A stretch of 64,000 bases of DNA from an uncultured Clostridia bacterium (GTDB lineage Bacteria; Bacillota; Clostridia; TANB77; CAG-508). The stretch spans positions 37,110-101,109 of the forward strand of contig CAKOWE010000003.1 in assembly GCA_934122235.1 (NCBI GenBank), given 5' to 3'. Below the pieces are notes generated by a model. That model was not told where the DNA came from, searched no databases, and saw only the letters and a list, made by a program, of their open reading frames with translations. Shown here piece after piece: positions 35,405 to 45,795 of this stretch; positions within the stretch are counted from its first letter, which is position 1; every line of letters begins with the position of its first letter. Position numbers and translations under genes: made by a program.

Positions 35405-38167
35405 ATGAAAATATCACCTAAAAAAGAAAAGATAAAAACAATAATAGTAATAATGATATTAATAATATTATTACTATTATTAATATTTATAGAAGATATA
35501 GTAAAAACACAAAACAAAAACCAAATAGGTTTATTTGAAAACACAGCCAAAGCGGGTTATACAACTACAATAGGAGGCCAAACTTATGATATAACAAATG
35601 CTGTGGCTGAAAATGCAAATGCACCAGTGATATCAGCTAGTATGATGCCAGTTAAATATGTAAATGGTTATTGGACAATAACAACAAATGAAGATAGTGA
35701 TTGGTATGATTATTCAACAGGAAAACCGGCATATATGATGTTAAATGATGGATATTACAAATCTGAAATAGAAGTTGAGATAAGCGAAGATCAGTTAGCA
35801 ATTAATAATATTGGTAAGCAAATATCAGAAACAAAACTTGGTTCTATTTATATATGGATACCACGTTTTGCATATGATGAAACAGGAGAAATTATATACA
35901 TAAAACAAGGTTATAATGTGGCGGGTAGCTATGTATTACCAGATACATTTATGTATGAAACGGAAAAAAGAGATTTTAGTTTAGCTGGTGTTTGGGTTGA
36001 ATATAGTCCATTATCTTCTACAAATGAAGTAACAGCCAAACTAAAGAATATGATGGGAGAAGACAATAAATATGGGTTCATAGCAAATACTATAGGTTTT
36101 GATGCCCACAACGATTCGGATATACAAATAACATTACAGATGTATTTTGATAAATTTATTGCAAATGATGTAGGTGGTGGCGTTCTCGACGACCCGTTAA
36201 TAGACACAACTAACCTAAATCGAACCATATTAAGAATAATAAACACAAATCAATTAGAACCAATAAAAGCAAAAGCGTATTATGATGCGACAGAAGAAAA
36301 AATAAGAATAGAGGTAACATATAGTAAAAATGATATAAGTAAAATATTAGATAAAAAAGAAAATATATTAAGCGAAAATTCTTTAACAGCAGATACAGGA
36401 GAAGAATTAATAGGAAATGGAATATATAAATTTTTAGTGTTAGATAGATTAGGTAATCAAAGACTTATAAAAACGACAATTACTGGTTTAAATATATATA
36501 CAATAAGCAATGAAGAGGAATTAAAGTTATTTAGAAGTGCAGTAAATAATAATAAAACTAATTCGTTTACAATAGCGAATCAAGTAGCTGATGTAAAGTT
36601 GAATGTAGGAAAATACAAAATAGATGAAGAAACAGGAGAAATAGTGTTTGATGAAGAAAAAGCAGAAAAGTGGACTGGGATTTCAAATTATAGTGGAAAA
36701 TATTATGGAAACAATCATACGATAAGTGGATTGTATGGAAATGATGGGCTTTTTTACAAGGGAGTTGGAGCACAAATAGAAGATTTAGGAATAATAAATA
36801 GTTATTTAAAATTGTCTGGCAGAGGGGCTTTATTAGGTTATGCACAAGAAAATACAGTAATAGAAAATTGTTATAGTCTAGCAACAATAGAAGTAACCGG
36901 AAACGAAGTCGGTGGACTAGTTGGAACAACATATTATAATTCTAGAACAGTGCAAATGACAATGAATAAATGTTATAATAAGGGAAAAATAATTATAAAA
37001 AGTCAGTATAATTATGTATATGGTATAGGGGGAATTGTGGGAAATGGAGGTAATGTGAATATATCAAATTGCTATAATTCCGGTAGCATTATATATGAAG
37101 GTAATACTACGAGAAATTCTAGTTCTAATACTGGAGGAATAATAGGGTATATGGGGTATGGAAGTATAAAAAATTGCTATAATATAGCTGATGTTAATAT
37201 TTGGGGAACTAATGTGGGTGGTATTGGAGGATGTATTAGTTATAATTCTAGTATAACTATAAACTGTTGCTACAATTATGGAAATATAAGTGGATATGCA
37301 AGAGTAGGTGGCGTTGTTGGAAGTTGTGGAGCTATAAATAATTGTTATAATTATGGAAGCGTTAATGGCATAGGAGATGAAGTAGGAGGAATTATTGGAA
37401 ATTTACTTATGGATAATTGGGATACGTCAAGTAATTTATATAATTATGGAAATGTATATACGAATGGAAATAGTGCAGGAGGAGTTTCTGGAGGATTGGG
37501 ATGGAATAATGTTACATTACAATATAGTTATAATATGGGGCAAGTTAATGGAACAAGAGATGTAGGTGGTATTACTGGCAATATAGGAAGAGCTACGATA
37601 CAATATGCATATAATGCAGGAGAAATTATAGGAGAACAAAATGTAGGAGGAATTGGAGGCTATTTATTTGGATCTTCAGCGGGTAGTACAACATTTTACT
37701 CTTATATAACAAATTGTTATAATATTGGAAAAATTTCTGGAACAACTTATATAGGTGGAGTAGTTGGGTATATAAATTATGATACAAGAGTATATACAAA
37801 TTATAGCAATTGCATTTTAAATGGTAAATCATATGTAGGAGGAATTACTGGTTACTTTTTAAATCATACTTCTAATAGTATATCAAATAATTATTATAAA
37901 AGTAATACTGCAAATAACGGAATTGGAGGTAGTAGTAAAGAAAATGGCACAAATAAAATGGACGATATGCCAACTATAATATCTATTATGGCTAAAGGAT
38001 TTGTAGAAGATATTAATAATATAAATCAAGGATATCCAATTTTAGCTTGGCAAACAGATAATGATAATTTAAATTTAATTAATGGTGATAATGCTTTTGC
38101 GGAAGATACAGAAGGAATAAATGATGGATATCCAATACTAGCTTGGCAAGTAGAAAAAAGTGAATAA
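35405..38167 (+). CDS. Large surface protein with GLUG repeats
   Basis: The 920-residue protein has one N-terminal membrane span (about 12-33) and a beta-rich N-terminal region. From about residue 440 it carries some twelve GLUG-type repeats, each of the form GGI(V/I)G ... I-x-NCYN-x-G-x-(I/V). This family forms a beta-solenoid in adhesins and secreted proteases. It ends in two copies of a D-x-x-x-IN-x-GYPILAWQ motif (about 864-883 and 897-916). Residues around 253-264 (ANDVGGGVLDDP) are encoded by a copy of the GC-rich repeat. AAAGGAG precedes the ATG. It is probably attached to the membrane and exposed; ligand unknown. Confidence 0.85.
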   Translation: MKISPKKEKIKTIIVIMILIILLLLLIFIEDIVKTQNKNQIGLFENTAKAGYTTTIGGQTYDITNAVAENANAPVISASMMPVKYVNGYWTITTNEDSDWYDYSTGKPAYMMLNDGYYKSEIEVEISEDQLAINNIGKQISETKLGSIYIWIPRFAYDETGEIIYIKQGYNVAGSYVLPDTFMYETEKRDFSLAGVWVEYSPLSSTNEVTAKLKNMMGEDNKYGFIANTIGFDAHNDSDIQITLQMYFDKFIANDVGGGVLDDPLIDTTNLNRTILRIINTNQLEPIKAKAYYDATEEKIRIEVTYSKNDISKILDKKENILSENSLTADTGEELIGNGIYKFLVLDRLGNQRLIKTTITGLNIYTISNEEELKLFRSAVNNNKTNSFTIANQVADVKLNVGKYKIDEETGEIVFDEEKAEKWTGISNYSGKYYGNNHTISGLYGNDGLFYKGVGAQIEDLGIINSYLKLSGRGALLGYAQENTVIENCYSLATIEVTGNEVGGLVGTTYYNSRTVQMTMNKCYNKGKIIIKSQYNYVYGIGGIVGNGGNVNISNCYNSGSIIYEGNTTRNSSSNTGGIIGYMGYGSIKNCYNIADVNIWGTNVGGIGGCISYNSSITINCCYNYGNISGYARVGGVVGSCGAINNCYNYGSVNGIGDEVGGIIGNLLMDNWDTSSNLYNYGNVYTNGNSAGGVSGGLGWNNVTLQYSYNMGQVNGTRDVGGITGNIGRATIQYAYNAGEIIGEQNVGGIGGYLFGSSAGSTTFYSYITNCYNIGKISGTTYIGGVVGYINYDTRVYTNYSNCILNGKSYVGGITGYFLNHTSNSISNNYYKSNTANNGIGGSSKENGTNKMDDMPTIISIMAKGFVEDINNINQGYPILAWQTDNDNLNLINGDNAFAEDTEGINDGYPILAWQVEKSE
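36161..36195 (+). repeat. Dispersed GC-rich repeat, copy 4, inside the GLUG gene
   Basis: GCAAATGATGTAGGTGGTGG is followed by CGTTCTCGACGACCC. It lines up base for base with copy 3 and is read in frame without disturbing the protein. Insertion of a repeat followed by domestication is likely. Confidence 0.8.
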
Positions 38168-38184
38168 AAAAATATTAAATTTAC

Positions 38185-38230
38185 AAGACTTATTTCAGAT
38201 TCTTATATATAAAAACTGAAATAAGTCTTT
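38185..38230 (+). terminator. Terminator of the GLUG gene
   Basis: AAGACTTATTTCAG and CTGAAATAAGTCTT pair perfectly around an AT-rich loop, followed by T and A residues. Confidence 0.85.
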
Positions 38231-38278
38231 AAATGTTATCAAAAGAATGTAAAAATTTGCACAACAAATAAACCGACT

Positions 38279-38328
38279 AAAGTCAGTTTTTTAAACTTAT
38301 TTCAGCTTTTAAGATTAGAACTGACTTT
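38279..38328 (+). other. Second long hairpin before the S10 operon
   Basis: AAAGTCAGTT and AACTGACTTT pair perfectly around a 30-base loop. The loop repeats part of the previous terminator (ACTTATTTCAG). It may be a duplicated terminator insulating the ribosomal operon. Confidence 0.6.
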
Positions 38329-38371
38329 CAAAAGATAATTAGTATTAATTCAAAAAAATGCCAAATAACAG

Positions 38372-38400
38372 TTGACATATATTGCCATAGGTTGTATAAT
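38372..38400 (+). promoter_or_regulatory. Consensus sigma-A promoter of the S10 ribosomal operon
   Basis: Perfect TTGACA, 17 bases and perfect TATAAT. It is the strongest promoter seen in the window and drives the ribosomal supercluster. Confidence 0.93.
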
Positions 38401-38406
38401 AATATA

Positions 38407-38662
38407 GCGTTTAGATTTGCGATGAAGCGAAATGTGGCTACATCCGTAAGGGTGGAGGGAACTTTCGTGGAGTATGTCTTGGCTTAGACCAGGCGGATAA
38501 GTTTTAGTAAAAGCACTTATCCCTAAGTACAAAAGAATTGTAACTTAGGTTTTAATATGGTTAACAAAGAAACACCAGGGTGCGTTAAAACTTTTGCCAG
38601 TCGACAAGCGAAATACGTTAATATTTCGCTATTCATCTTATATTTTAAGGAGGGAAACAAAA
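38407..38662 (+). promoter_or_regulatory. Structured 5' leader of the S10 operon
   Basis: About 250 non-coding bases lie between the promoter and rpsJ. Visible stems include GGATAAGT/ACTTATCC (38493-38522), CCTAAGT/ACTTAGG (38522-38550) and AGCGAAATA/TATTTCGCT near 38607-38630. Many bacteria regulate this operon through L4 binding to such a leader; whether this one does is inference. I do not recognise a described leader motif. Confidence 0.6.
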
Positions 38663-38992
38663 ATGGCAAAATCAAACAATTTAGTTGGAAGTGAAAAAAT
38701 CAGAATAAGACTAAAAGCTTATGACAATGTCGTTTTAGATCAGTCTGCTGAAAAAATAGTAGATACTGCTAAAAGAACAGGTGCAAAAGTATCTGGCCCT
38801 ATTCCATTACCAACACAAAAAGAAGTTGTAACAGTAATTCGTTCTCCACACAAACACAAAGATTCAAGAGAACAATTTGAAATGAGAACACATAAAAGAG
38901 TTATTGATATACTTTATCCAACACAAACAACAGTTGATAATCTAATGAAATTAGATTTACCAGCAGGTGTTGACATTGAAATAAAGTTATAA
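38663..38992 (+). CDS. rpsJ: Ribosomal protein uS10
   Basis: Small-subunit head protein and NusB partner in antitermination. The 109-residue protein begins [21 protein letters not shown], slightly longer at the N-terminus than usual, and carries GPIPLPT and [20 protein letters not shown]. The frame is open from 38594, but AAGGAGGG precedes the ATG at 38663. It is the first gene of the operon. Confidence 0.97.
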   Translation: MAKSNNLVGSEKIRIRLKAYDNVVLDQSAEKIVDTAKRTGAKVSGPIPLPTQKEVVTVIRSPHKHKDSREQFEMRTHKRVIDILYPTQTTVDNLMKLDLPAGVDIEIKL

Positions 38993-39138
38993 TACTACAA
39001 AAAATTAAAGAAGCCTTATAAAAGGCAAAAAACATAACCAAGCTGGTTATAAAATCAGCCAATAGTTAAGTTAGCTGTTCGAACATATCGAGATACAGAT
39101 AACTTATGCGGTGAAACGTATAGGAGGAAATTTTAAAA

Positions 39139-39771
39139 ATGAAAAAAGCAATTTTAGGAAGAAAAGTTGGAATGACACAAATATTTGATGAAACAGGAAA
39201 AGTTGTTCCAGTAACAGTTATAGAAGCAGGTCCTTGTACAGTTACTCAAGTTAAAACTGTAGAAACAGATGGGTATGAAGCTGTTCAATTAGGATTTGTA
39301 GATGTTAAAGAAAACAAATTAAATAAACCAGAAGCAGGACATTTTGCAAAAGCAAAATTAGCTCCAAAAAAACATTTAAGAGAGTTTAGAATGACAGATG
39401 TTTCTTACAATGTTGGAGACGAAATAAAAAGCAATGTATTTTCTGCAGGAGAAATGGTTGATATTCAAGGAAAAACAAAAGGTAAAGGATTCCAAGGCGT
39501 TATTAAACGTCATGGTCAACATAGAGGACCTATGGGACATGGTTCTATGTATCACAGAAGACCAGGTTCAATGGGACCAACATCAACTCCAGGTAGAGTA
39601 TTTAAAGGCAAAAAACTTCCAGGACATATGGGAGCACAAATAGTTACAATACAAAACTTAGAAGTTGTTAGAGTAGATTTAGACAAAAATGTAATATTAG
39701 TAAAAGGTAGTGTGCCAGGAGCAAAAGGCGCAATACTAAAAATAAAAGATGCAGTTAAAGCAACAAAGTAG
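39139..39771 (+). CDS. rplC: Ribosomal protein uL3
   Basis: Early-assembly 50S protein, 210 residues, with [17 protein letters not shown] at the start and the conserved loop [14 protein letters not shown] reaching toward the peptidyl-transferase centre. The 146-base gap after rpsJ is unusually long and contains small stems (AGCCTT/AAGGC; AGCTGGTT/AATCAGCC), so it may hold a processing or control site. AGGAGG precedes the ATG. Confidence 0.98.
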   Translation: MKKAILGRKVGMTQIFDETGKVVPVTVIEAGPCTVTQVKTVETDGYEAVQLGFVDVKENKLNKPEAGHFAKAKLAPKKHLREFRMTDVSYNVGDEIKSNVFSAGEMVDIQGKTKGKGFQGVIKRHGQHRGPMGHGSMYHRRPGSMGPTSTPGRVFKGKKLPGHMGAQIVTIQNLEVVRVDLDKNVILVKGSVPGAKGAILKIKDAVKATK

Positions 39772-39790
39772 AAGAAAGGAGGAAAAAGAG

Positions 39791-40414
39791 ATGCCTAAAA
39801 TAGATGTTTATAATATAGAAGGAAAGAAAGTTAGCGATTTAGAATTAAATGAAGGTATATTTGGTGTAGAACCAAATGAAGCTGTTGTACATAGCGTGTT
39901 AGTTAATTACATGGCTAATCAAAGACAAGGAACACAAAGTACAAAAACAAGATCAGAAGTATCTGGTGGTGGTAGAAAGCCATGGAAACAAAAGGGAACA
40001 GGTAGAGCAAGACAAGGTAGTATAAGAGCTACTCAATGGATTAAAGGTGGTATAGCTTTAGGACCAAAACCAAGAAGCTATAAATACACAGTAAATAAGA
40101 AAGAAAGAAGATTAGCTATAAAATCTATGTTAAGTTCAAAAGTAATTGAAAACGAAATAATAGTTTTAGATGCTATACCTTTCAATGAAATAAAAACAAA
40201 GAATATGGCAAATGTATTAAATAACTTAAAAGTTGAAGAAAAAACTTTAATAGTTTTACCAGAAAAGAATGAAAACGTACAAAAATCAGCTAGAAATATA
40301 GAAGGTATAAAAACAAGTTTAGTAAATACAATAAATGCTTATGATTTATTAAAATACAAAAAACTTATACTTACTGTAGATGCTGTTAAAAAAATTGAGG
40401 AGGTGTACGCATAA
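39791..40414 (+). CDS. rplD: Ribosomal protein uL4
   Basis: 50S exit-tunnel protein of 207 residues. The loop [19 protein letters not shown] reaches the tunnel, and [10 protein letters not shown] follows. In many bacteria L4 represses its own operon. The frame extends back to 39749, but AAAGGAGG lies just before the ATG at 39791. The stop overlaps the rplW start by one base. Confidence 0.98.
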   Translation: MPKIDVYNIEGKKVSDLELNEGIFGVEPNEAVVHSVLVNYMANQRQGTQSTKTRSEVSGGGRKPWKQKGTGRARQGSIRATQWIKGGIALGPKPRSYKYTVNKKERRLAIKSMLSSKVIENEIIVLDAIPFNEIKTKNMANVLNNLKVEEKTLIVLPEKNENVQKSARNIEGIKTSLVNTINAYDLLKYKKLILTVDAVKKIEEVYA

Positions 40415-40761
40415 TGAGACCAGAAGATATAATTATAAGACCTATAGTTACTGAAAAAAGTAACAACGAGTTACAAGCTGGAAAGTATACCTTTGAAGTG
40501 GCTAAAAAAGCTACAAAGATACAAATTGCAGATGCTGTTGAAACTTTATTTAATGTAAAAGTTTTAAGAGTAAATACAATTTCAATAAAGGGAAAAGAAA
40601 AAAGAGTTGGAGTACATGTTGGAAAAACATCTGACTGGAAAAAAGCTATAGTAACTATAGATACAAATCCAACAGAAAAAACATACTTAACAAAAGGTGG
40701 AAAATCTGTAAAAGTTGCTAAAAAATATAAAGATTCAATAGAAGAATTTATGGGCGCATAA
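40414..40761 (+). CDS. rplW: Ribosomal protein uL23
   Basis: 115-residue protein at the tunnel exit, docking site for trigger factor and SRP. It starts with [15 protein letters not shown] and has the family's [17 protein letters not shown]. The TAATG overlap with rplD and the GAGGAGG inside the rplD 3' end indicate translational coupling. Confidence 0.97.
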   Translation: MRPEDIIIRPIVTEKSNNELQAGKYTFEVAKKATKIQIADAVETLFNVKVLRVNTISIKGKEKRVGVHVGKTSDWKKAIVTIDTNPTEKTYLTKGGKSVKVAKKYKDSIEEFMGA

Positions 40762-40899
40762 TTTAGCAAAGAATATCTGGAATTAACCAGGAAAACAAAA
40801 AATATCTGTTATGCGGAGCAGGAAAAAATCCGCAAATATATTGTAAAGTAAAGAATGATTAGAAATATATTGATTAATCATTCGGGAAAGGAATTTAAA

Positions 40900-41727
40900 A
40901 TGGGTGTAAAACATTATAGAGCATATACTCCATCAACAAGAAATATGACAGTTTCTACATTTGAAGAAGTTACAAAGAAAACTCCAGAAAAATCTTTACT
41001 TGCAACAAAAAAGAAAAATTCAGGTAGAAATTCTTATGGTAGAATAACTGTTAGACATCAAGGTGGAGGAAATAGACAAAAATATAGAATAATAGATTTT
41101 AAACGTAAAAAAGATGATATGGTAGCTACTGTTATTGGTATTGAATATGATCCAAATAGAACAGCAAATATTGCTTTAATTCAATATGAAGATGGAGAAA
41201 AAGCATATATATTAGCTCCAATAGGATTAAAAGATGGAGATAAAGTAATATCTGGAATGACAGCAGATATTAAACCAGGAAATTGCATGCCAATCGAAAA
41301 TATACCAGTTGGTACTATGATTCATAATATAGAATTAAATCCAGGCCAAGGTGGAAAATTAGTTAGAGCTGCAGGTCAAGAAGCTCAATTAATGGCAAAA
41401 GAAGGTGCTTATGCACACGTAAGACTTCCATCAGGAGAAATGAGATTAATATTATCAAGATGTAGAGCAACAATAGGAACAATAGGAAATGCAGACCAAG
41501 AAAACGTTAAATTAGGAAAAGCTGGAAGAAAAAGACATATGGGAATAAGACCAACAGTTAGAGGTTCTGTTATGAACCCAGTAGATCACCCTCATGGTGG
41601 TGGTGAAGGTAGAGCACCAGTTGGTCATGCAGGACCACTTACTCCTTGGGGTAAACCAGCTCTAGGATATAAGACAAGAAAGAGAAATAAACAATCTAAT
41701 AAGTTTATCGTAAAGAGAAGAAAATAA
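40900..41727 (+). CDS. rplB: Ribosomal protein uL2
   Basis: Core 50S protein essential for peptidyl transfer and subunit association. It has the standard 275 residues and ends with [18 protein letters not shown], containing the conserved histidine. The ATG at 40900 is chosen behind AAAGGA; the frame is open from 40855. A 138-base gap separates it from rplW and contains a GCGGA/TCCGC stem, longer than usual for this operon. Confidence 0.98.
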   Translation: MGVKHYRAYTPSTRNMTVSTFEEVTKKTPEKSLLATKKKNSGRNSYGRITVRHQGGGNRQKYRIIDFKRKKDDMVATVIGIEYDPNRTANIALIQYEDGEKAYILAPIGLKDGDKVISGMTADIKPGNCMPIENIPVGTMIHNIELNPGQGGKLVRAAGQEAQLMAKEGAYAHVRLPSGEMRLILSRCRATIGTIGNADQENVKLGKAGRKRHMGIRPTVRGSVMNPVDHPHGGGEGRAPVGHAGPLTPWGKPALGYKTRKRNKQSNKFIVKRRK

Positions 41728-41775
41728 GTCATATTTAAAACAATAAATTAATCCTAAAAAGAAGGAGGAAACGAA

Positions 41776-42054
41776 ATGTCAAGATCACTAAAAAAGAAAC
41801 CATTTATAGCAGAAAGTTTATTAAAGAAAGTAGAAGCTATGAATGAATCTGGAAGTAAAGAAGTTATAAAAACATGGTCAAGAGCTTCAACAATATATCC
41901 ACAAATGATAGGACACACAATAGCTGTTCATGATGGTAGAAAACATGTTCCTATCTATATTTCAGAAGAAATGATTGGACATAAATTAGGAGAATTTGCT
42001 CCAACAAGAACATTTAAAGGCCATGCTGGAGAAAAAACAACAACAAATAAATAA
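41776..42054 (+). CDS. rpsS: Ribosomal protein uS19
   Basis: 92-residue 30S head protein ([28 protein letters not shown]-type and [13 protein letters not shown] motifs). AAGGAGG precedes the ATG. It lies between rplB and rplV as in all S10 operons. Confidence 0.98.
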   Translation: MSRSLKKKPFIAESLLKKVEAMNESGSKEVIKTWSRASTIYPQMIGHTIAVHDGRKHVPIYISEEMIGHKLGEFAPTRTFKGHAGEKTTTNK

Positions 42055-42092
42055 GAGATATAACATTTAAACAAATAAAGGAGGTAAAGTAA

Positions 42093-42446
42093 ATGCCAGA
42101 AGATACAATTTTAGAAGCTAGAGCAGAATTAAAATATGCAAGAATTGCTCCAAGAAAAGTTAAAATTGTTGCAGATTTAATTAGAGGAAAAAATGTTGAC
42201 GAAGCTTTAGCAATTGTTAAATTCACACCAAAAGCATCATCTGAAATAGTTGAAAAATTATTAAAATCAGCTATAGCAAATGCTGAAAATAATCATGGTA
42301 TGGATAGATCAAAATTAGTTATAAGCGAAATTTACGCAAACCAAGGACCAACATTAAAGAGAATAAGACCAGCAGCAAAAGGTTCTGCTGTTAGAATAAG
42401 AAAAAGAACAAGTCATATTTCAATAGTTTTAAGAGAAAGTAATTAG
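42093..42446 (+). CDS. rplV: Ribosomal protein uL22
   Basis: 117-residue 50S protein lining the exit tunnel. [18 protein letters not shown] and the hairpin tip [21 protein letters not shown] are present. AAGGAGG precedes the ATG. Confidence 0.97.
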   Translation: MPEDTILEARAELKYARIAPRKVKIVADLIRGKNVDEALAIVKFTPKASSEIVEKLLKSAIANAENNHGMDRSKLVISEIYANQGPTLKRIRPAAKGSAVRIRKRTSHISIVLRESN

Positions 42447-42468
42447 TTAGAAAGGAGGATTTTAATCA

Positions 42469-43131
42469 ATGGGACAAAAAATGCATCCACATGGATTAAG
42501 AGTAGGTGTAATCAAAGATTGGAGCTCAAAATGGTATGCTGATTCTAAAAACTTTGGTGATTACCTAGTAGAAGACCAAAAAATTCGTAAATATGTAAAA
42601 CAAAAATTATTTGTAAGCGGAATTTCAAAAGTAGAAATTGAAAGAACAGCTAAGTTTGTTAAAGTAAATGTATACACTGCAAAACCAGGATTAGTAATAG
42701 GTAAAGGTGGTAACCTTGCAGAAGTATTAAAAAATGATTTAAGCAAAATGATAGGAAAAGAAGTAAATTTAAATATAGTTGAGGTAAAAGCAATTGATAC
42801 AGACGCACAATTAGTTGCTGAAAATATAGCAAACCAACTAGAAAGAAGAATATCATTTAGACGTGCAATGAAACAATGTATGCAAAAAACAATGAAAGCA
42901 GGAGCTTTAGGTATAAAAACAGCAGTATCAGGAAGACTTGGTGGTGCTGATATGGCAAGAACAGAATTCTATAAAGAAGGTACAATACCACTTCAAACAA
43001 TTAGAGCAGATATAGATTATGGATTTGCTGAAGCTGATACAACTTATGGAAAAATAGGTGTAAAAGTTTGGATATATAAAGGTGAGGTTCTTCCAACTAA
43101 AAAAGCAAAAGTGGAAGGAGGAGAAGAATAA
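42469..43131 (+). CDS. rpsC: Ribosomal protein uS3
   Basis: 220-residue mRNA-entry protein with a KH domain (GKGG at residues 78-81), then [14 protein letters not shown] and [15 protein letters not shown] precedes the ATG. The stop overlaps the rplP start by one base (TAATG). Confidence 0.98.
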   Translation: MGQKMHPHGLRVGVIKDWSSKWYADSKNFGDYLVEDQKIRKYVKQKLFVSGISKVEIERTAKFVKVNVYTAKPGLVIGKGGNLAEVLKNDLSKMIGKEVNLNIVEVKAIDTDAQLVAENIANQLERRISFRRAMKQCMQKTMKAGALGIKTAVSGRLGGADMARTEFYKEGTIPLQTIRADIDYGFAEADTTYGKIGVKVWIYKGEVLPTKKAKVEGGEE

Positions 43132-43574
43132 TGCCAGTAATGCCAAAAAGAACAAAATATAGAAAAATGCAAAAAGGTAGAAATAGAGGAAAAGCAACAA
43201 GAGGTAATGTTGTTAATGAAGGAGAATATGGAATACAAGCATTAGAAGCTGGACTTATAACAGCAAACCAAATAGAAGCAGCGCGTATTGCAATGACACG
43301 TTCAATCAAAAGAGGTGGAAAAGTTTGGATTAAAATATTCCCAAATAAACCTATTTCTAAAAAACCAGCAGAAACTCGTATGGGTAAAGGAAAAGGTGCA
43401 ACAGAATATTGGGTAGCAGTTGTAAAACCTGGTAGAATATTATTTGAAATCGCAGGTGTTACAGAAGATGTTGCAAGAGAAGCTTTAAGATTAGCAGCTC
43501 ATAAATTACCTATAAAAACTAAGTTTCTAGCAAGAGAAAATAGTCAAGGTGGTGATAGCAATGAAGATGAATAA
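43131..43574 (+). CDS. rplP: Ribosomal protein uL16
   Basis: 147-residue 50S protein near the A and P sites. It has [17 protein letters not shown], the [10 protein letters not shown] core and [22 protein letters not shown]. The start overlaps rpsC and the end overlaps rpmC, so the three genes are coupled. The AAGGAGG lies in the 3' end of rpsC. Confidence 0.97.
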   Translation: MPVMPKRTKYRKMQKGRNRGKATRGNVVNEGEYGIQALEAGLITANQIEAARIAMTRSIKRGGKVWIKIFPNKPISKKPAETRMGKGKGATEYWVAVVKPGRILFEIAGVTEDVAREALRLAAHKLPIKTKFLARENSQGGDSNEDE

Positions 43575-43755
43575 AATAAAAGAAATGTCTTCAGAAGAGC
43601 TAGATAAGGAATTACAAGAATTAAAGCAAGAATTATTTAAATTAAGATTTAGTCTAGCAACAAATGGGTTAGATAATCCAATGAAAATACCTCAAGTTAA
43701 AAAGGATATTGCAAGAATAAAAACAGAACAAAGACAAAGAGAATTAGCAAAATAA
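43561..43755 (+). CDS. rpmC: Ribosomal protein uL29
   Basis: 64-residue helical-hairpin protein at the tunnel exit ([20 protein letters not shown] ... [10 protein letters not shown]). The frame opens at 43549, but AAGGTGGTGA suits the ATG at 43561; a second ATG at 43567 is possible. The start lies inside rplP. Confidence 0.95.
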   Translation: MKMNKIKEMSSEELDKELQELKQELFKLRFSLATNGLDNPMKIPQVKKDIARIKTEQRQRELAK

Positions 43756-43844
43756 GAAAAAATCGATATGTATATAAATTTAAAGATTTTTCTTCGCAAT
43801 AATAGTGCTAATATGGAAACAATTTAAAGAAAGGAGATAGTTCA

Positions 43845-44108
43845 ATGGAAGAAAGAAATCTTCGTAAAGTTATGATTGGTACAGTAAAATCTAATAAAAT
43901 GGATAAAACAGTTGTTGTATCAGTTGCAACAAATGTAAGACACCCAATGTATAAAAAAATTGTTAAAAGAACATATAACTTAAAAGCTCATGATGAAGAA
44001 AATAAATGCCAAATTGGAGATAAAGTAAAAGTTATGGAAACAAGACCTTTATCAAAAGATAAAAGATGGAGAGTTGTTGAAATAATAGAAAAAGCAGATA
44101 TAAAATAA
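43845..44108 (+). CDS. rpsQ: Ribosomal protein uS17
   Basis: 87-residue OB-fold 30S protein. [16 protein letters not shown] and [32 protein letters not shown] match the family. AAAGGAG precedes the ATG. It follows rpmC after 89 bases. Confidence 0.97.
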   Translation: MEERNLRKVMIGTVKSNKMDKTVVVSVATNVRHPMYKKIVKRTYNLKAHDEENKCQIGDKVKVMETRPLSKDKRWRVVEIIEKADIK

Positions 44109-44149
44109 TTTAATTCGATAAAATTTAATGAATAGGAGGAACTATAGCA

Positions 44150-44518
44150 ATGGTACAACAACAAACAAAGCTAAAAGTAGCTGACAACACTGGTGCAAAA
44201 GAAATTATGTGTATCAGATGTTTAGGAGGTTCACATAGAAAATTTGCTAATATAGGCGATATAATAATTGCTTCTGTTAAAGATGCTACACCAGGTGGAG
44301 TTGTAAAAAAAGGTGATGTAGTAAAAGCAGTTATAGTAAGAACTAAAAAAGGTGCTAGAAGACCAGATGGTTCTTATGTGAAATTTGATGAAAATGCAGC
44401 TGTAATTATACGTGATGATGGAACTCCAAGAGGAACACGTATATTTGGGCCTGTTGCAAGAGAATTAAGAGATAAAGATTATATGAAAATATTATCTTTA
44501 GCACCAGAAGTTCTTTAG
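44150..44518 (+). CDS. rplN: Ribosomal protein uL14
   Basis: 122-residue interface protein ([66 protein letters not shown]). AGGAGG precedes the ATG. Length and motifs are standard. Confidence 0.98.
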   Translation: MVQQQTKLKVADNTGAKEIMCIRCLGGSHRKFANIGDIIIASVKDATPGGVVKKGDVVKAVIVRTKKGARRPDGSYVKFDENAAVIIRDDGTPRGTRIFGPVARELRDKDYMKILSLAPEVL

Positions 44519-44589
44519 TAAATCGACTAAAAATTAATAGAGTATAAAATCAATAAAAACAAACTTCAAAAAAAGAGGTGAAAATTAAT

Positions 44590-44898
44590 ATGAAAATAAA
44601 AAAAGGTGATACAGTACAAGTTTTATCAGGAAATGATAAAGGAAAAACTGGAGAAGTTTTAGAAGTTATACCAAAAACAGAAAAAATTATAGTAAAAGGT
44701 ATAAATGTTAGAAAAAAACACGTTAAACCTAGAAAACAAGGTGAAGAAGGCGGAATTATATCAGTTGAATGTGCAATACATAGTGCAAAAGTAAATGTTG
44801 TGTGTCCAAAGTGCAATAAACCAGCAAGAATAGGTTTTGAAATGGATAAAGATAAAAAAGTTCGTGTTTGTAGAAGATGTGGTACAAAGTTAAAATAA
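44590..44898 (+). CDS. rplX: Ribosomal protein uL24, zinc-ribbon type
   Basis: Assembly-initiator 50S protein, 102 residues, with the KOW motif KKGDTVQVLSGNDKGKTGEVL. The C-terminal zinc ribbon has CPKC and CRRC. GTG at 44578 is in frame but belongs to the AGAGGTG ribosome-binding site; ATG at 44590 is the likely start. Confidence 0.97.
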   Translation: MKIKKGDTVQVLSGNDKGKTGEVLEVIPKTEKIIVKGINVRKKHVKPRKQGEEGGIISVECAIHSAKVNVVCPKCNKPARIGFEMDKDKKVRVCRRCGTKLK

Positions 44899-44920
44899 GA
44901 AAGGAGGATAATAAATTAGT

Positions 44921-45460
44921 ATGGAAAAATTAAGAGAACAATATGAAAAAGAAGTTATACCAGCTTTAATGAAAAAGTTTGAATATAAATCTATTATGCA
45001 AGTTCCAAGACTTGAAAAAATAGTAATAAATATAGGATTAGGAGATACAAGAGATAATCCTAAAGGACTAGAAAATGCAGTAGCAGACTTAACTTTAATT
45101 ACAGGACAAAAGCCAATGATAACAAAGGCAAAAAAATCAATTGCTGCATTCAAATTAAGAGAAGGTGCAAACGTTGGTTGCAAAGTTACATTAAGAAAAG
45201 ACAAAATGTATGATTTTGCATATAAATTATTTAGTGTAGCATTACCAAGAGTTAGAGATTTCAGAGGAGTTTCAGCAAATTCTTTTGATGGTAGAGGAAA
45301 CTATTCTATGGGAATAAAAGAACAATTAATCTTCCCTGAAATCGAATATGATAAAATAGATAAATTAAGAGGTATGGACATAATATTTGTAACAACGGCT
45401 AAAACAGACGAAGAAGCAAAAGAATTACTTACATTATTAGGAATGCCTTTTAAAGCATAG
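44921..45460 (+). CDS. rplE: Ribosomal protein uL5
   Basis: 179-residue 5S rRNA-binding protein, central to the 5[42 protein letters not shown] and [13 protein letters not shown] are diagnostic. AAGGAGG precedes the ATG with a somewhat long spacer. Confidence 0.98.
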   Translation: MEKLREQYEKEVIPALMKKFEYKSIMQVPRLEKIVINIGLGDTRDNPKGLENAVADLTLITGQKPMITKAKKSIAAFKLREGANVGCKVTLRKDKMYDFAYKLFSVALPRVRDFRGVSANSFDGRGNYSMGIKEQLIFPEIEYDKIDKLRGMDIIFVTTAKTDEEAKELLTLLGMPFKA

Positions 45461-45510
45461 TTAAAATTGTCAAACTTCATAATAAGTGAAGAAGGAGGTT
45501 ATTAAGACAA

Positions 45511-45696
45511 ATGGCAAAAAAATCAATGATTTTAAAACAACAAAAACAACAAAAGTACAAAACAAGAGAATATAATAGATGTAAACTTTGTGGAAGACCA
45601 CATGGATATATAAGAAAATTTGGAATCTGCCGTATATGCTTTAGAGAATTAGCACATAAGGGAGAAATTCCAGGAGTAAAAAAAGCAAGTTGGTAA
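45511..45696 (+). CDS. rpsN: Ribosomal protein uS14, zinc type
   Basis: 61-residue short S14 (type Z) with a CKLC ... CRIC zinc knuckle and [11 protein letters not shown]. Typical of low-GC Gram-positives. GGAGG precedes the ATG. The 99 bases that follow contain a decayed copy of the GC-rich repeat. Confidence 0.97.
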   Translation: MAKKSMILKQQKQQKYKTREYNRCKLCGRPHGYIRKFGICRICFRELAHKGEIPGVKKASW

Positions 45697-45706
45697 TTTA
45701 AATCTT

Positions 45707-45741
45707 GCAAAATGAGTAGAGGTCGTCATCCTCAACGATTT
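45707..45741 (+). repeat. Decayed copy of the GC-rich repeat inside the ribosomal operon
   Basis: GCAAAATGAGTAGAGGTCG followed by TCATCCTCAACGATTT aligns along its whole length with copy 3 at 35336, with mostly G-to-A and C-to-T differences and one extra A. It lies in the rpsN-rpsH gap. Confidence 0.55.
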
Positions 45742-45795
45742 ATCCGGTAAGGAACACAAGAATATAGAGAAACAAAAAAAGGAGGTAAATAATAG

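Noticed and set aside
39434..39643. Plus-strand ORF inside rplC in another frame
   Set aside because: rplC is fully conserved here; the alternative frame has no homology or start signal.
43044..43309. Several minus-strand ORFs over the rpsC-rplP junction
   Set aside because: Shadows of two ribosomal protein genes.
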